From Woeseiaceae bacterium (GTDB lineage Bacteria; Pseudomonadota; Gammaproteobacteria; Steroidobacterales; Woeseiaceae): 64,000 nt of DNA. The stretch is taken from positions 62,001-126,000 of the forward strand of contig JANQGQ010000022.1 of NCBI GenBank assembly GCA_028277185.1, given 5' to 3'. Shown one piece after another: positions 42,542-55,275 of this stretch; the first letter of the stretch is position 1; the number at the start of each line of letters is the position of its first letter. The position numbers and the translations under genes were made by a program. The notes under the pieces are model-generated. The model was not told where the DNA came from. It ran no database searches and saw only the letters and a list, made by a program, of their open reading frames with translations.

Positions 42542-43774
42542 TCAGGTCGCCGCGGGACGGGCCGCGGCCGACTCCTGTGTAGGAGCGCGCACGGCGCCGG
42601 TTGAGATTGCGATGCTTGCCTTCGCGAGCAGGGTGAATATCAGAATTGCGAGGGCCCAGATACCGACCGCCACCGTGAACTCGGTCCAGGTCGGCGTGTA
42701 CTCGAACACCTCGCCGAGCGGCGTCGGGATGAAGCCAGGAATGACAAAGCCAATGCCTTTCTCGAGCCAGATCCCAATGAAGGCCAGCACGCAGGCGGCG
42801 ACCAGAAGGCGATTCTGGCGTCGTAGCGAGTGAATGGACAGGATTACGACGGCCACGACATTCATCGCGAGCGCCGCCCAGATAAAAGGCTGCAGGGCAT
42901 TCATGCCTTCGAGGCCGAAATAGAGGTATCGCACCGACGCCGCGTGTGCGGTTTCGTTGTAGAAATCCGTGAACAGCTCGGCGCCAACAAAGAACAGGCT
43001 GATCTGTAGCGCGAACGCCATGATCAGCGCAAGCGTATTGATAACGCTTTGTTCGATCGGGTAGCGCGTGACGCGTCTGAGCACCAGTAGCACAAGGATG
43101 ATCAGCGCCGGCCCCGACACAAAGGCGGTGGCTATGAATCGGGGCGCGAGCAGCGCGAGATTCCAGAATGGCCGCGCCGTGTTCGCCGCGAACAGAAACG
43201 CCGTTACCGTGTGGATCGAGATTGCCCAGAACATCGCCAGGACGACGAACGGAAAGTATGCCTTCAGGACGGGTTCCCGGTTTCGATAGTGGCAGTAATG
43301 CACGTACATCGGGATAAGCAAATTGAGCGCAAGGTAGCCAGTCAACACCAATATGTCCCAGGCCAGCATCGACTGTGGAAAGTTGAACCGGCCGATACCG
43401 GGCATGAGGTGAAGTATCCTGTCCGGCCTGCCAAGATCGACGATCACGAACAGCATTGCGGCGACGACGGCGGCCACCGCAAGACCCTCGCCGATGAGCA
43501 CGACGGATTTGACGTCCTTTCGGTTGAATATGTACGCGGGTATCACGAGCAGCACGGCTGCGGCGGCGATACCGACAAGGAAGGTGAAGTTCGAGATGTA
43601 GAACCCCCAGGACACCTGGTCGCTCATGCCCGTAACGATGAGGCCGGTCTGCATCTGCCTCGCGTAGGCGAGTACCCCGATCGCAACCAGTGTTGCGAGG
43701 AAACCGAGCCATAGCCAGTACGCGCGGCCGCCCCTGAACATCGCGGCCATACCGTCCAGTGCAAATCTCAGCAT
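42542..43774 (-). CDS. NrfD/PsrC-like quinone-binding membrane subunit
   Basis: 410-residue inner-membrane protein with about ten transmembrane helices, of the NrfD/PsrC/DsrP family that exchanges electrons with the quinone pool (GYLALNLLIPMYVHYCHYRN, then FVVLAMFWAISIHTVTAFLF; EKGIGFVIPGFIPTPLGEVF). The ATG at 43774 is chosen for a GAGG site overlapping the Fe-S gene stop. It is the last gene of a tetrahaem cytochrome / Fe-S / NrfD operon that resembles DsrJOP. No molybdenum or other catalytic subunit is nearby. Confidence 0.92.
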   Translation of the reverse strand: MLRFALDGMAAMFRGGRAYWLWLGFLATLVAIGVLAYARQMQTGLIVTGMSDQVSWGFYISNFTFLVGIAAAAVLLVIPAYIFNRKDVKSVVLIGEGLAVAAVVAAMLFVIVDLGRPDRILHLMPGIGRFNFPQSMLAWDILVLTGYLALNLLIPMYVHYCHYRNREPVLKAYFPFVVLAMFWAISIHTVTAFLFAANTARPFWNLALLAPRFIATAFVSGPALIILVLLVLRRVTRYPIEQSVINTLALIMAFALQISLFFVGAELFTDFYNETAHAASVRYLYFGLEGMNALQPFIWAALAMNVVAVVILSIHSLRRQNRLLVAACVLAFIGIWLEKGIGFVIPGFIPTPLGEVFEYTPTWTEFTVAVGIWALAILIFTLLAKASIAISTGAVRAPTQESAAARPAAT

Positions 43775-43784
43775 CACCGCATCC

Positions 43785-44723
43785 TCAGTCCGTGAAGTAC
43801 CAGAACTTCGGCTCGGCACCGAGTTCTTCCTTGAGTCGAAACACCTTCTTATTCGCCAGCACGTAGCGAATCTCGCTGTCCGGATCGAGCAGATTGCCGA
43901 AAATCCGCGCGCCGGTCGGGCAGGCCTCCTGGCATGCCGGCTGTCTGCCCTTGCGCGTGCGCTGGGTGCAATAGTGGCACTTCTCTACGACGCCTACGGG
44001 TCGCGGACGGTTGCCGAGATAGTTGGTGTCCGGATTGATGTCCTCAGGTCCGAGTTCCGGCTTGCTCCAGTTGAAGTGCCGCGCCCAGTAAGGACACGCA
44101 GCCATGCAGTACCGGCATCCGATGCACCAGTCGTAATCGATCACGACGATGCCGTCCGGATCTTTCCACGTCGCCTTGGTCGGACAGGCCTTAACGCACG
44201 GCGGGTTGTCGCACTGCATGCATTGCACCGGCATGTAATACTTGCCTTCGCTCGGTACAGTCTCCGGGTCGTAGTAGTGATTGGCGGACTCGAGATTGAG
44301 CGTTCCCTCGTCCATCTCGAGGACGCGGATGTACTGCACCTGGGAATCGCGGCCAATGTTGTTCTCGCGGACACATGCCGATACGCAGTCGCGATAACCC
44401 TTGCACTTCGAGATGTTGAGTGCATAGCCGAAGACGGTACCGGGCAGCGGCTTTGTGTCTTCGCAGCGTATGTCGACGCCGTAGTCCCGCGCTGCTCTTC
44501 GCTCGATGCGCTCGAGCGCCGCGGCAATCTCGTCCGGGCTCATACGCTGGTAGTGATCCTGGAAGAAGCCGCCCATGGCATCGACGAAGGTGCTGCCGCC
44601 CCATGCGGCCGTGGCCGTGGCGGCAACTCCCGCCCCGGCCGCCTTGACGACGTTGCCAAGGAACTTGCGCCGATAGGTGTCGAAGCCGGCTTCGCTTTCA
44701 GTCGGCGGCTGCGGTTTCATCAT
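43785..44723 (-). CDS. Tat-exported 4x[4Fe-4S] ferredoxin subunit (DsrO-like)
   Basis: 312-residue electron-transfer protein. It starts with a Tat signal (TYRRKFLGNVVKAAGAG). Cysteine clusters follow: CKGYRDCVSAC, CMQCDNPPCVKAC, CIGCRYCMAAC and CHYC with CQEAC, enough for four [4Fe-4S] clusters, as in NrfC/DsrO/HybA. Together with NrfD it would link quinol to periplasmic cytochromes. I use ATG at 44723 (another at 44720); an upstream ATG at 44810 lies in the preceding gene. It overlaps that gene by 26 bases. Confidence 0.93.
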   Translation of the reverse strand: MMKPQPPTESEAGFDTYRRKFLGNVVKAAGAGVAATATAAWGGSTFVDAMGGFFQDHYQRMSPDEIAAALERIERRAARDYGVDIRCEDTKPLPGTVFGYALNISKCKGYRDCVSACVRENNIGRDSQVQYIRVLEMDEGTLNLESANHYYDPETVPSEGKYYMPVQCMQCDNPPCVKACPTKATWKDPDGIVVIDYDWCIGCRYCMAACPYWARHFNWSKPELGPEDINPDTNYLGNRPRPVGVVEKCHYCTQRTRKGRQPACQEACPTGARIFGNLLDPDSEIRYVLANKKVFRLKEELGAEPKFWYFTD

Positions 44724-45456
44724 TCCGGTGTTCCTCGGCGTTGTGTGTTTCCGGCTCGGCAGCGACCGGCTGCGAAGCGTGGTGTACCGTCGGCATAGCC
44801 TCGAGACCACGGCGAACGGGCGGTGGCGGCTCCGGCGCCCGCGGCTTTATGGACGGATCGTGTGGATTGTGACAATGAGTGCAGCTGTATAGCGTCCGCT
44901 CGCCCTGCCAGTTGCTGACACGCTTGCCGTGCGCACCGAAATGCCAGTCCTTTTCCTGTTCGAAATGACACGTGCCGCAAATGATGTGTGCGTCATTGAA
45001 GCTCACCTCTTCTCCGTACGAGGTTTTCAGCGTGCTGCGGTTGTCCGGATCGTGGCAATCCAGGCACCACAAACGTCCGTCGCCATGATTCAGCGCCGCG
45101 GGGTGCGGCGACATGAGCTTGCGCCGCTGCGGGTTTAGCGGCAGTTGAGCGTGGCACTGGACGCAGGGATGAAACGTCAGCTTGTCTTCGCGTGGAACGA
45201 CGTCGAAATCCGGAGCGCCCGAAAAACCCTGGTACACCTCGGGCACGGATGGCGGGACAAAACCAACGACAGGCGCGTTGGCGCGGAGTGGCCGGTGGCC
45301 GTCCGTCACGGGCGGCAGTTCGCGCGAGCTGCCGGGTTCAGCTTCAGTCTCATCACCTGGACCCGCGTCGGCCTGGAGCCGGGAGCCCGTCAGTCCGGCC
45401 AACAGCAACAGCATCGCGAGCAACGCGATGCCAGGCACCGATCGATGAAACTGCAT
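44698..45456 (-). CDS. Tetrahaem c-type cytochrome
   Basis: 252-residue exported cytochrome of the cytochrome c3/NapC-like general type. Signal peptide about 1-29. Four haem motifs are seen: CVQCH, CLDCH, CGTCH and CTHCH, together with extra His residues (SPHPAALNHGDG, HFGAHGKR) able to be axial ligands. A Pro-rich, acidic C-terminal tail follows. First gene of the operon with the Fe-S and NrfD subunits. Likely electron acceptor or donor of that complex in the periplasm. Confidence 0.92.
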   Translation of the reverse strand: MQFHRSVPGIALLAMLLLLAGLTGSRLQADAGPGDETEAEPGSSRELPPVTDGHRPLRANAPVVGFVPPSVPEVYQGFSGAPDFDVVPREDKLTFHPCVQCHAQLPLNPQRRKLMSPHPAALNHGDGRLWCLDCHDPDNRSTLKTSYGEEVSFNDAHIICGTCHFEQEKDWHFGAHGKRVSNWQGERTLYSCTHCHNPHDPSIKPRAPEPPPPVRRGLEAMPTVHHASQPVAAEPETHNAEEHRNDETAAAD

Positions 45457-45776
45457 CTCTGCTCCGGCGCTACTACCTCATGTACCAGATGGCCCTATTG
45501 TTCCACGGCCGTGAAGACCAGGCAGTATTGGAATGTACGTAGGTATTGCCCGCCAGGCACAGCGTGGCTTATCGTTTGCGACGGTTATCGCGCACGAAGT
45601 GGCAACATGGCGCTTGAAGACCTTGGGTAGCAGCGCCGCGATCCTTCCTCAAGCATCCATCTTCAACCCAACCGCTCGCCAAACGGACAAATCGAAGGCA
45701 GTATCAGGCCTGTCCAATGTCTGCTGTTAGAGTCAGAGACTGGAAATCAAACGCAGCGAACATCCAAAATCCGACG
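45457..45776. other. Gap without a recognisable gene
   Basis: 320 bases between the tetrahaem cytochrome start and the monooxygenase-like gene. I see no coding region with family similarity, no hairpin with T-run and no clear palindrome. The cytochrome operon promoter must lie in the left part. Confidence 0.5.
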
Positions 45777-46109
45777 ATGGCGCCCAACAATCCTATGGTA
45801 TTTAAACGCTTCGCCTATATCTGGCAGTACACGATCGAGTCAGCCAGCAGAACAGCCTTTTTGAATGCTTATGAGCCGAAAGGCGAATGGGCTCAGTTGT
45901 TTTCTCGCGATCCGTCATACATCGAGACGGTGCTTCTTCAGGATGAGGAGCATGCAAATCGATATGTGACTATCGATTATTGGGAATCCAAGTCGGATAG
46001 AGACGCGTTTCGAGAAACGTATTCGGTTGAGTTTAGTCGCTTGGACAGCAGATGCGACGATCTCACGATAGAAGAGACGTTCCTGGGCGACTTCCTTGAG
46101 ATTTGTTGA
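45777..46109 (+). CDS. ABM-like (antibiotic biosynthesis monooxygenase fold) protein
   Basis: 110-residue protein with the dimeric ferredoxin fold pattern: FAYIWQYTIESASRTAFLNA, YIETVLLQDEEHANRYVTID, YWESKSDRDAFRETYSVEF. Members degrade haem, oxidise quinols or are unassigned. The ATG at 45777 is tentative; another lies at 45795 (MVFKRFAY). Its GC content is lower than that of core genes. It stands alone in front of tRNA-Ser. Confidence 0.65.
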   Translation: MAPNNPMVFKRFAYIWQYTIESASRTAFLNAYEPKGEWAQLFSRDPSYIETVLLQDEEHANRYVTIDYWESKSDRDAFRETYSVEFSRLDSRCDDLTIEETFLGDFLEIC

Positions 46110-46348
46110 AGCGTCCAGCTCGTAAGCCGCTGCTCGCGATGAAGAGACGTGGTAAGGGCTATTTCACGTAGCCGCCTGTCGCGTGACTCGCACAATAGTT
46201 TTCGCCGTTAACTGTTCCGGATCTCGCGATCCGTTGCGGATTCCTGAACGACGTAGGCTCGGTTGCGTTGTTCAAAAGGGATGCTCCCGCCGGCTCGTGG
46301 CGGTCGCCGACGTGGCAGCGTTAGGTGGCCACGAGCAATCGAACAGTA

Positions 46349-46439
<91 letters not shown>

Positions 46440-46576
46440 GCACGGGGTGTTCCGGCCCATTTACGGCCGGGGACGCGGGATATTGGTGAGCAAAATCGGC
46501 CTTGTCAAGCCGAAATCGGCACGGAACCGGTGCGATAATAGTGGGTCCGACCTTTGGTTTCGCCCGGAACGAACAC

Positions 46577-47950
46577 TTGCGCCTCGTATCGTACATCCTG
46601 GTCGCCACGCTGATCACGACCTGTTCGTCGCCGCCGGACCTGCTCGAGCGCATCCTCGAGACCGGCGAGCTCAAGGTCGTGACACGCAACAGCCCGACCG
46701 CGTACATGCTCGGCCCGGACGGTCCCCGGGGGCCCGAGTACGATCTGGTCCAGGCATTCGCCGACGACCTCGGCGTCAGCCTGCTCGTCAAGCCCGTCGA
46801 CAACGTGGCGGAAGTCGTGCCCTCGCTAATCGACGGCCACACCTACATGGCCGCGGCCGGCCTGTCGGTCACGGAGTCGCGGCGCGAATTCCTGAACTTC
46901 GGCCACCCCTACCAGACCGTGGACATGCACCTCGTCTACCGCCTCGGGACCGGCAAGCCGCGCAGCCTGGAAGACGTCGTCGGTCGGCAGATAGAGGTCG
47001 TCGCGGACAGCAGCCACGTAGACGTGATCGAGAGCCTGAAGGAGCTGTACCCGGGCATCGAGTACACGGAAAACGCCGACGCGGAAGTCGCCGATCTGCT
47101 GGCCAAAGTAGCCGCGGGCCAGCTCGACCTGACCGTGGCCGACAGCACCGAGTTCAACATCCAGCGCCACTTCTACCCGGACCTGCGGATCGCGCTCGAT
47201 CTCGAACTCGACGACAAGCTGGCCTGGGCCTTCCCCAAGGACTACGGCGATTCCCTGCTGGCCCGCGCCGACGAGTTCCTGATCTCGGCCGAGCGCTCCG
47301 GCATGCTTGCACAGATTCAGGACCGCTACTACGGCCACACCGAGGAGTTCGACTACGTCGGCACGCGCAGCTTCATTCGCCACTACCAGAGCCGGCTGCC
47401 GCGGTTCCGCGCATGGTTCGAGCAGGCCGGCGCGGAATGGGGCGTGGACTGGCGCCTGTTGGCGGCGATCGGCTACCAGGAATCCCACTGGCGGGCGCAG
47501 GCCGTATCGCCCACCGGCGTCCGCGGCATCATGATGCTGACGCTGGATACGGCGGCCTTTCTCGACATCGACGATCGCCTCGATCCGCGCAACAGCATCT
47601 TTGGCGGCGCGGAGTACTTCGCCCGACAGACGGACCGGGTCGCGGACATCGTGCCGGAGCCCGATCGTACCTGGATGGCGCTGGCCGCTTACAACGTCGG
47701 CTTCAATCATCTGAAAAGCGCGCAGCAAATCACCGAATGGCAGGGTGGCGATCCCAATAGCTGGATCGACGTCAGCGAGTCCCTGCCGCTTCTGGCGCAG
47801 CGCAAATGGTATTCGCGCGTGCCGACCGGCTATGCGCGCGGCTGGGAGCCCGTGCTGTACGTCAATAACATCCGCCAGTACTACAACATTCTCAAATGGC
47901 TGACGGACAACGAAGAGGTCGAGGCGGCCGAGGTCGTGGCGACCAACTGA
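46577..47950 (+). CDS. mltF: Membrane-bound lytic murein transglycosylase F
   Basis: Two-domain envelope enzyme of about 457 residues. After a lipoprotein-like signal (RLVSYILVATLITTC) comes a solute-binding-like regulatory domain (GELKVVTRNSPTAYMLG, then LPDxx-like lobes), then an SLT lysozyme-like domain with catalytic Glu in WRLLAAIGYQESHWRAQA. It cleaves peptidoglycan glycan strands to anhydro-muropeptides. The start is uncertain: TTG at 46577 gives the best signal peptide; GTG at 46541 and TTG at 46502 are also in frame. MltF next to tadA-guaA-guaB is a conserved arrangement. Confidence 0.93.
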   Translation: MRLVSYILVATLITTCSSPPDLLERILETGELKVVTRNSPTAYMLGPDGPRGPEYDLVQAFADDLGVSLLVKPVDNVAEVVPSLIDGHTYMAAAGLSVTESRREFLNFGHPYQTVDMHLVYRLGTGKPRSLEDVVGRQIEVVADSSHVDVIESLKELYPGIEYTENADAEVADLLAKVAAGQLDLTVADSTEFNIQRHFYPDLRIALDLELDDKLAWAFPKDYGDSLLARADEFLISAERSGMLAQIQDRYYGHTEEFDYVGTRSFIRHYQSRLPRFRAWFEQAGAEWGVDWRLLAAIGYQESHWRAQAVSPTGVRGIMMLTLDTAAFLDIDDRLDPRNSIFGGAEYFARQTDRVADIVPEPDRTWMALAAYNVGFNHLKSAQQITEWQGGDPNSWIDVSESLPLLAQRKWYSRVPTGYARGWEPVLYVNNIRQYYNILKWLTDNEEVEAAEVVATN

Positions 47951-47955
47951 CGCGT

Positions 47956-49509
47956 CTAGTCCGCGAGCTGCACCCGCACGATCGGACTATTCAAAATCGC
48001 CCAGACGAGGTGCAGATTCGTTCGCAGGCTTCGCGCGCGCTTCTCGGCGAAGTCCAGTAACTCGTCGAGTGCCGCCCGGTCGTAGTAGCGACCGTTGAAG
48101 AGCAAGCCCTCGATGGCCTGCGTCGCACGGATGTCCTGTAGCGGATTGCCGTCGATCAGCAGCATGTCGGCCGCCTTGCCGACCTCGATCGTGCCGTAGC
48201 GGTCTTCGAGCCCCACGAAAACGGCCGCGTCCAGCGTGGCGCTCCGCAGCGCCGCCGCCGGCGGCATCCCGGCCGCGACCAGCGCCGCCAGCTCGTCGTG
48301 AATACCGAAGCCGGGAAACACATAAGTATCGCCGGCGTCCGTGCCGGCCAGAATCCGGACGCCGGCCTCGTGCGCCCGCCTGACATGTTCCTGGGCCAGC
48401 CGATACATCGCCCCGTAGACGTCCTCATACGGATTCGCGGCGGTCAACGCGGCGGCGCGATCGGCGTCCGGCATCCACATCCCCTCACGAATCAAGACCG
48501 GTACGTACTTGAGGCGGGGATCGGCGCGGAAACCGGCGTCTCCCGCCATCGCACTCATTCGCAGAACCTGCATCGTCGGCACCCACCAGGTGTCGCTGCT
48601 CGCCATCAGACGCATGAGTTCTTCGCAACGCGCGGCGTCGTGGCGCTCTACCATGTCCTGGCGGAACGCATGATCGTATGCGCCGAGATGATCGTCCAAA
48701 GCCCTGAACGCAGCGGCATCCGCGTAGCATTCGAACAGGAACAGGCGCGGGTGCTCAACACTCACCTGGCCTGCCGCGAGCATTTGTTCGAGCGAGACGG
48801 CGAAGGGCCGGTGACCGGCGAGCTTCAGACCGCGCGCGCGGGCCGCGGCGGCCAGCGTCTGGTAGGCATCGACGGACAGCTCGCTGTAAATCTTCAGGAA
48901 ATCGACGCGCCGGTCGGCATAGAAGCCGACAAGCGCCTCGGCCTCTTCGGCGTTGCGCGCTTTGAAGAACTCGGGGAAGCCCTCGGGCACTTCGTTGCCG
49001 CCGTTGATCTGGAAACTGCTGAGCTGTACGAAGCGCGGCGACACACCCGTACCCGCATCGAGCGCGGCGTTCCAGCGCTCGAGATCGTCACTGCAGGCAA
49101 TGAACCCCTCGGGCTCCGACATACAGCCCCACATCTCACGAGCGCCGGTGACACCGTTGGCGATGAGCAGCGGGTGGTAGTACTGGCCCGCCAGCTTCGG
49201 GGAATGCGTGTGCATGTCCCACAGTCCCGGGAGCAGAAACCGGCCGTCACCGCTAACCACCGTGACGAACGCGGGCAAGGCAATCGTACCCGCGGGCGCG
49301 ATCGTATCGATCGTCCCGTCTACGACGAGCACATCCTGTGCCTCGCGCAGCATGCCGTTCCGGACGTCCACGATGTCGACGTCCTGAATCAGGAAGTCCC
49401 CGGCAACGCCGTTCCGCGGCGCGTCCGGCAGGGGCCAGAGCAACAGCAGAACGAGGACGACGAACGCAACGCCCAGCAACGCCAACAGAGCCTTCAGGAA
49501 TCTCTTCAT
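47956..49509 (-). CDS. Membrane-anchored amidohydrolase
   Basis: 517-residue amidohydrolase-superfamily enzyme. An N-terminal hydrophobic anchor (LLALLGVAFVVLVLLLLWP) places it in the periplasm or inner membrane. Metal-site motifs are LWDMHTHSPK (HxH), FLKIY with the family's Lys, GHRPF, EHPRLF and AGTDAGD. Relatives are imidazolonepropionase- or prolidase-like; substrate unknown. The ATG at 49509 overlaps the tadA stop (ATGA). The insertion of this gene between mltF and tadA seems specific to this lineage. Confidence 0.9.
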   Translation of the reverse strand: MKRFLKALLALLGVAFVVLVLLLLWPLPDAPRNGVAGDFLIQDVDIVDVRNGMLREAQDVLVVDGTIDTIAPAGTIALPAFVTVVSGDGRFLLPGLWDMHTHSPKLAGQYYHPLLIANGVTGAREMWGCMSEPEGFIACSDDLERWNAALDAGTGVSPRFVQLSSFQINGGNEVPEGFPEFFKARNAEEAEALVGFYADRRVDFLKIYSELSVDAYQTLAAAARARGLKLAGHRPFAVSLEQMLAAGQVSVEHPRLFLFECYADAAAFRALDDHLGAYDHAFRQDMVERHDAARCEELMRLMASSDTWWVPTMQVLRMSAMAGDAGFRADPRLKYVPVLIREGMWMPDADRAAALTAANPYEDVYGAMYRLAQEHVRRAHEAGVRILAGTDAGDTYVFPGFGIHDELAALVAAGMPPAAALRSATLDAAVFVGLEDRYGTIEVGKAADMLLIDGNPLQDIRATQAIEGLLFNGRYYDRAALDELLDFAEKRARSLRTNLHLVWAILNSPIVRVQLAD

Positions 49510-50003
49510 GACTGCTTTTCTGGTTTCCCGGACGAGCGCCGCGCCGCGAAAAACGCCGCAAGGGGCGCCGCGCACTCGTCCTCCAGCAGTCCGCCGTTGA
49601 TTTCCATTACGTGCAGTAATGCACCGCCATCGGCGAGATCGAGCGCAGAGCCGCAGGCTCCGGCTTTCTCATCGTAGGCGCCGAACACAATGCGGCTCAG
49701 GCGCGCCTCGGCCAGCGCGCCGACACACATCGCGCAGGGCTCGAGCGTCACGTACATGGTCGCTTCGTTGAGCCGGTGATTGCCGATCGCCCTGGCGGCT
49801 TCGCGCAGCGCGACGATCTCGGCGTGCGCCGTCGGATCGACATCGGCAAGCGTGCGGTTGTGGCCGCGGCCGAGTACCTCCCGATCCTGCACGACGACCG
49901 CACCGACCGGCACTTCCCCCGCTTCAGCCGCTGCCTGCGCGCCGCTGAGCGCCTCGCGCATGAAAGTCGGATCGTCTTCCGACCAGCCCTTCACTACTCC
50001 CAC
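49506..50003 (-). CDS. tadA: tRNA-specific adenosine deaminase
   Basis: 165-residue zinc enzyme converting adenosine-34 to inosine in tRNA-Arg(ACG). Zinc ligands His60 (HAE, with catalytic Glu62) and Cys90/Cys93 (PCAMC) are present. GTG start at 50003, or at 49994 overlapping the guaA stop. Sits between guaA and the amidohydrolase as part of one minus-strand unit. Confidence 0.95.
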   Translation of the reverse strand: MGVVKGWSEDDPTFMREALSGAQAAAEAGEVPVGAVVVQDREVLGRGHNRTLADVDPTAHAEIVALREAARAIGNHRLNEATMYVTLEPCAMCVGALAEARLSRIVFGAYDEKAGACGSALDLADGGALLHVMEINGGLLEDECAAPLAAFFAARRSSGKPEKQS

Positions 50004-51589
50004 TCGATCGTGGCCGGCGGCTTGCCCGAGATGTCGTAGGTCACGCGGGAGATGCCGTCAACCTCGTTGATAATGCGCAAGGAGACGTGCTCGAGAAACT
50101 CGTAGGGCAGCCGCGCCCAGCGTGCCGTCATGAAGTCGATCGTCTCGACAGCGCGCAGCGCGATCACCCAATCGTAGCGCCGGCCGTCGCCCATGACGCC
50201 GACGGAACGCACCGGCAAAAACACCGCGAACGCCTGACTGACCTGATCGTACAGGCCCTGCTTCCGCAGTTCCTCGATAAAGATGTCGTCGGCAAGCTGC
50301 AGCTTCGCGACGTATTCGGGCCGGACCTCGCCCAGCACGCGCACGCCGAGGCCCGGTCCGGGGAACGGATGCCGGAACACCATCTCCCGCGGCAGGCCGA
50401 GCTCGATGCCGATCTTGCGCACCTCATCCTTGAACAGCTCGCGCAGCGGCTCCACGAGCGACAGCTTCATGTGCTCGGGCAGCCCGCCCACGTTGTGATG
50501 TGACTTGATGACGTGCGCTTTGCCGGTCTTCGCCCCGGCGGACTCGATAACGTCGGGATAGATCGTGCCCTGCGCAAGCCAGTCGACGCCTTCGAGCCGC
50601 TGCGCCTCCTCCTCGAAGACCTCGATGAACTTACCGCCGATGATCTTGCGCTTCTCCTCCGGATCCTCGACCCCGGCAAGCGCCGCGAAAAACCGTTCCG
50701 CCGCGTTTACGCGAATCACGTTGATGTGCATGTGCTCGGCGAAGGTCTCCATGACCTGATCGCCCTCGTGGTGGCGCAGGAGACCGTGATCCACGAACAC
50801 GCAGACGAGCTGGTCGCCGATGGCCTCGTGTAACAGCGCCGCAACCACCGAAGAATCCACGCCGCCCGACAGTCCGAGCAGCACTTTCCCGTCACCGACC
50901 TGTTCGCGGACCGCGGCAATCGCGTCCGCGACGATGTTGTCCGGCGTCCAGTCGCCCGCGCAGCCGCAGATCTCGTGCACGAAGCGCTCGATCATGGCCT
51001 GGCCGCGCGGCGTGTGCGTTACCTCGGGATGGAACTGCACGCCGTAAAAATGCCGCTCGGCATCCTCCATGGCCGCAAGCGGCGAGTTCGGACTCGCGGC
51101 CGTGACCTCGAAGCCCGGCGGCACCGAACCTACGCGATCCCCGTGACTCATCCAGACCTTGAGCAGCGGCTCGTCGTCGTTGTCGCTCAAGCCGCCGAAC
51201 AGGCCGGAGTCGCCGGGCGTGATCTCGGCGTAGCCGAACTCGCGATGGGTCGACGCCTCGACCCGGCCGCCGAGCTGCGCGGCCATCGTCTGCATGCCGT
51301 AGCAAATCCCGAGCACGGGCACACCGAGTTCGAACACGGCGTCGGCGGCGCGCGGCGGCGCGTCCAGATTGACGGACTCGGGGCCGCCCGACAGCACGAT
51401 CCCCGACGGCCCGAAAGCGCGGATGTCGGCCTCGCTCGTATCCCAGGGATGGATCTCCGAGTAGACGCCGGCCTCGCGCACGCGCCGCGCGATGAGCTGC
51501 GTGTACTGGCCGCCGAAATCGAGGATCAGAACCCGGTCGGCGTGGATGTCGGTGCGGGGGCTTGCGCTGCTGGCGGCTGCCTGTGACAT
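49994..51589 (-). CDS. guaA: GMP synthase (glutamine-hydrolysing)
   Basis: 531-residue enzyme making GMP from XMP, glutamine and ATP. The N-terminal class I glutamine amidotransferase has LGICYGMQ (catalytic Cys) and the FHPEVTHT histidine; the ATP-pyrophosphatase domain has the PP-loop LSGGVDSS; the C-terminal dimerisation domain ends in PATIEWE, the usual GuaA terminus. ATG at 51589 is used; the frame stays open upstream without similarity. Nineteen bases after guaB; both are purine biosynthesis genes. Confidence 0.98.
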   Translation of the reverse strand: MSQAAASSASPRTDIHADRVLILDFGGQYTQLIARRVREAGVYSEIHPWDTSEADIRAFGPSGIVLSGGPESVNLDAPPRAADAVFELGVPVLGICYGMQTMAAQLGGRVEASTHREFGYAEITPGDSGLFGGLSDNDDEPLLKVWMSHGDRVGSVPPGFEVTAASPNSPLAAMEDAERHFYGVQFHPEVTHTPRGQAMIERFVHEICGCAGDWTPDNIVADAIAAVREQVGDGKVLLGLSGGVDSSVVAALLHEAIGDQLVCVFVDHGLLRHHEGDQVMETFAEHMHINVIRVNAAERFFAALAGVEDPEEKRKIIGGKFIEVFEEEAQRLEGVDWLAQGTIYPDVIESAGAKTGKAHVIKSHHNVGGLPEHMKLSLVEPLRELFKDEVRKIGIELGLPREMVFRHPFPGPGLGVRVLGEVRPEYVAKLQLADDIFIEELRKQGLYDQVSQAFAVFLPVRSVGVMGDGRRYDWVIALRAVETIDFMTARWARLPYEFLEHVSLRIINEVDGISRVTYDISGKPPATIEWE

Positions 51590-51608
51590 GGGAACTCGTC
51601 GCTTGGCT

Positions 51609-54537
<2,929 letters not shown>

Positions 54538-54594
54538 CCGCGCTGGACGTGGACAGAAACCTGAACGGCGCGGCTGTGGATCCGCCGCTGCTGC

Positions 54595-55275
54595 TCAGTT
54601 CCGATTGACGGGCAGGACGTCGGCGAACCAAAAGCCATCGCGCTCTACACGCTCACCGACTGCCACCGTCAGAGGGGCAGCGAAGTCCGGCGAGTCATTG
54701 ACGAAGGTGTGAAACTCGCCGTTCTCACCACAGGGATCGACCCCGGCCGGAAGCTCTGCCAGCAACTCACTCGAATAGCGCCGGCCTGCAAACTCAGGCG
54801 GCAGGGCCTTCGGATCGACGCAGGTCAGGTAGGCCGAAACGCCCGCATCGACGATCTCCCGCGCAAGCTCGGAAGTATCCCGATGCCAAAGCGGAAATAC
54901 GCACTCGATACCGGAGTCTCTCAGTAAGCCTTCGCGGTACGCGCGGATATCCGCGAGAAACAGGTCGCCGAACGCCATATGGGTAACGCCGGCTTTCCGG
55001 GCCTGCTCGACAATGTCGGCTGCGGCCGCCTCGTACGCCCCGTTGGGGCACGGGTAGGGAAGCTCCATGACGTGAATCGGCAGATTCAGCGCTTCGCCTT
55101 GTGCTTCGAGCAGCGAGCGGCGGACAGCATGCATGGCGACCCGGTCCACCGCAACATTGACCGACGTCACCAGCGCATCGACCGAGTACTCGCCGCCCTT
55201 GCGGAGTTCGTGCAGAGTCCAGGCACTATCCTTGCCGCTGCTCCACCACAGCCAGGTCTTCTTAGTTGTCGGCAT
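54595..55275 (-). CDS. DPH6-like adenine-nucleotide alpha hydrolase (ATP-PPase)
   Basis: 226-residue protein of the diphthine-ammonia-ligase-like group. PP-loop variant WWSSGKDSAWTL near the start; then FGDLFLADIRAYREGLL and the C-terminal GENGEFHTFV, a family signature. Bacteria lack diphthamide, so its bacterial role is unclear, probably an amide- or thiol-forming ATP-dependent reaction. It overlaps the AHSA1 gene upstream by 14 bases. Confidence 0.87.
   Translation of the reverse strand: MPTTKKTWLWWSSGKDSAWTLHELRKGGEYSVDALVTSVNVAVDRVAMHAVRRSLLEAQGEALNLPIHVMELPYPCPNGAYEAAAADIVEQARKAGVTHMAFGDLFLADIRAYREGLLRDSGIECVFPLWHRDTSELAREIVDAGVSAYLTCVDPKALPPEFAGRRYSSELLAELPAGVDPCGENGEFHTFVNDSPDFAAPLTVAVGERVERDGFWFADVLPVNRN

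Noticed and set aside
42474-43712. Open minus-strand frame of 412 codons
   Set aside because: Same strand as the NrfD gene but in another frame; Arg/His-rich, no membrane helices, while the NrfD frame has clear family motifs.
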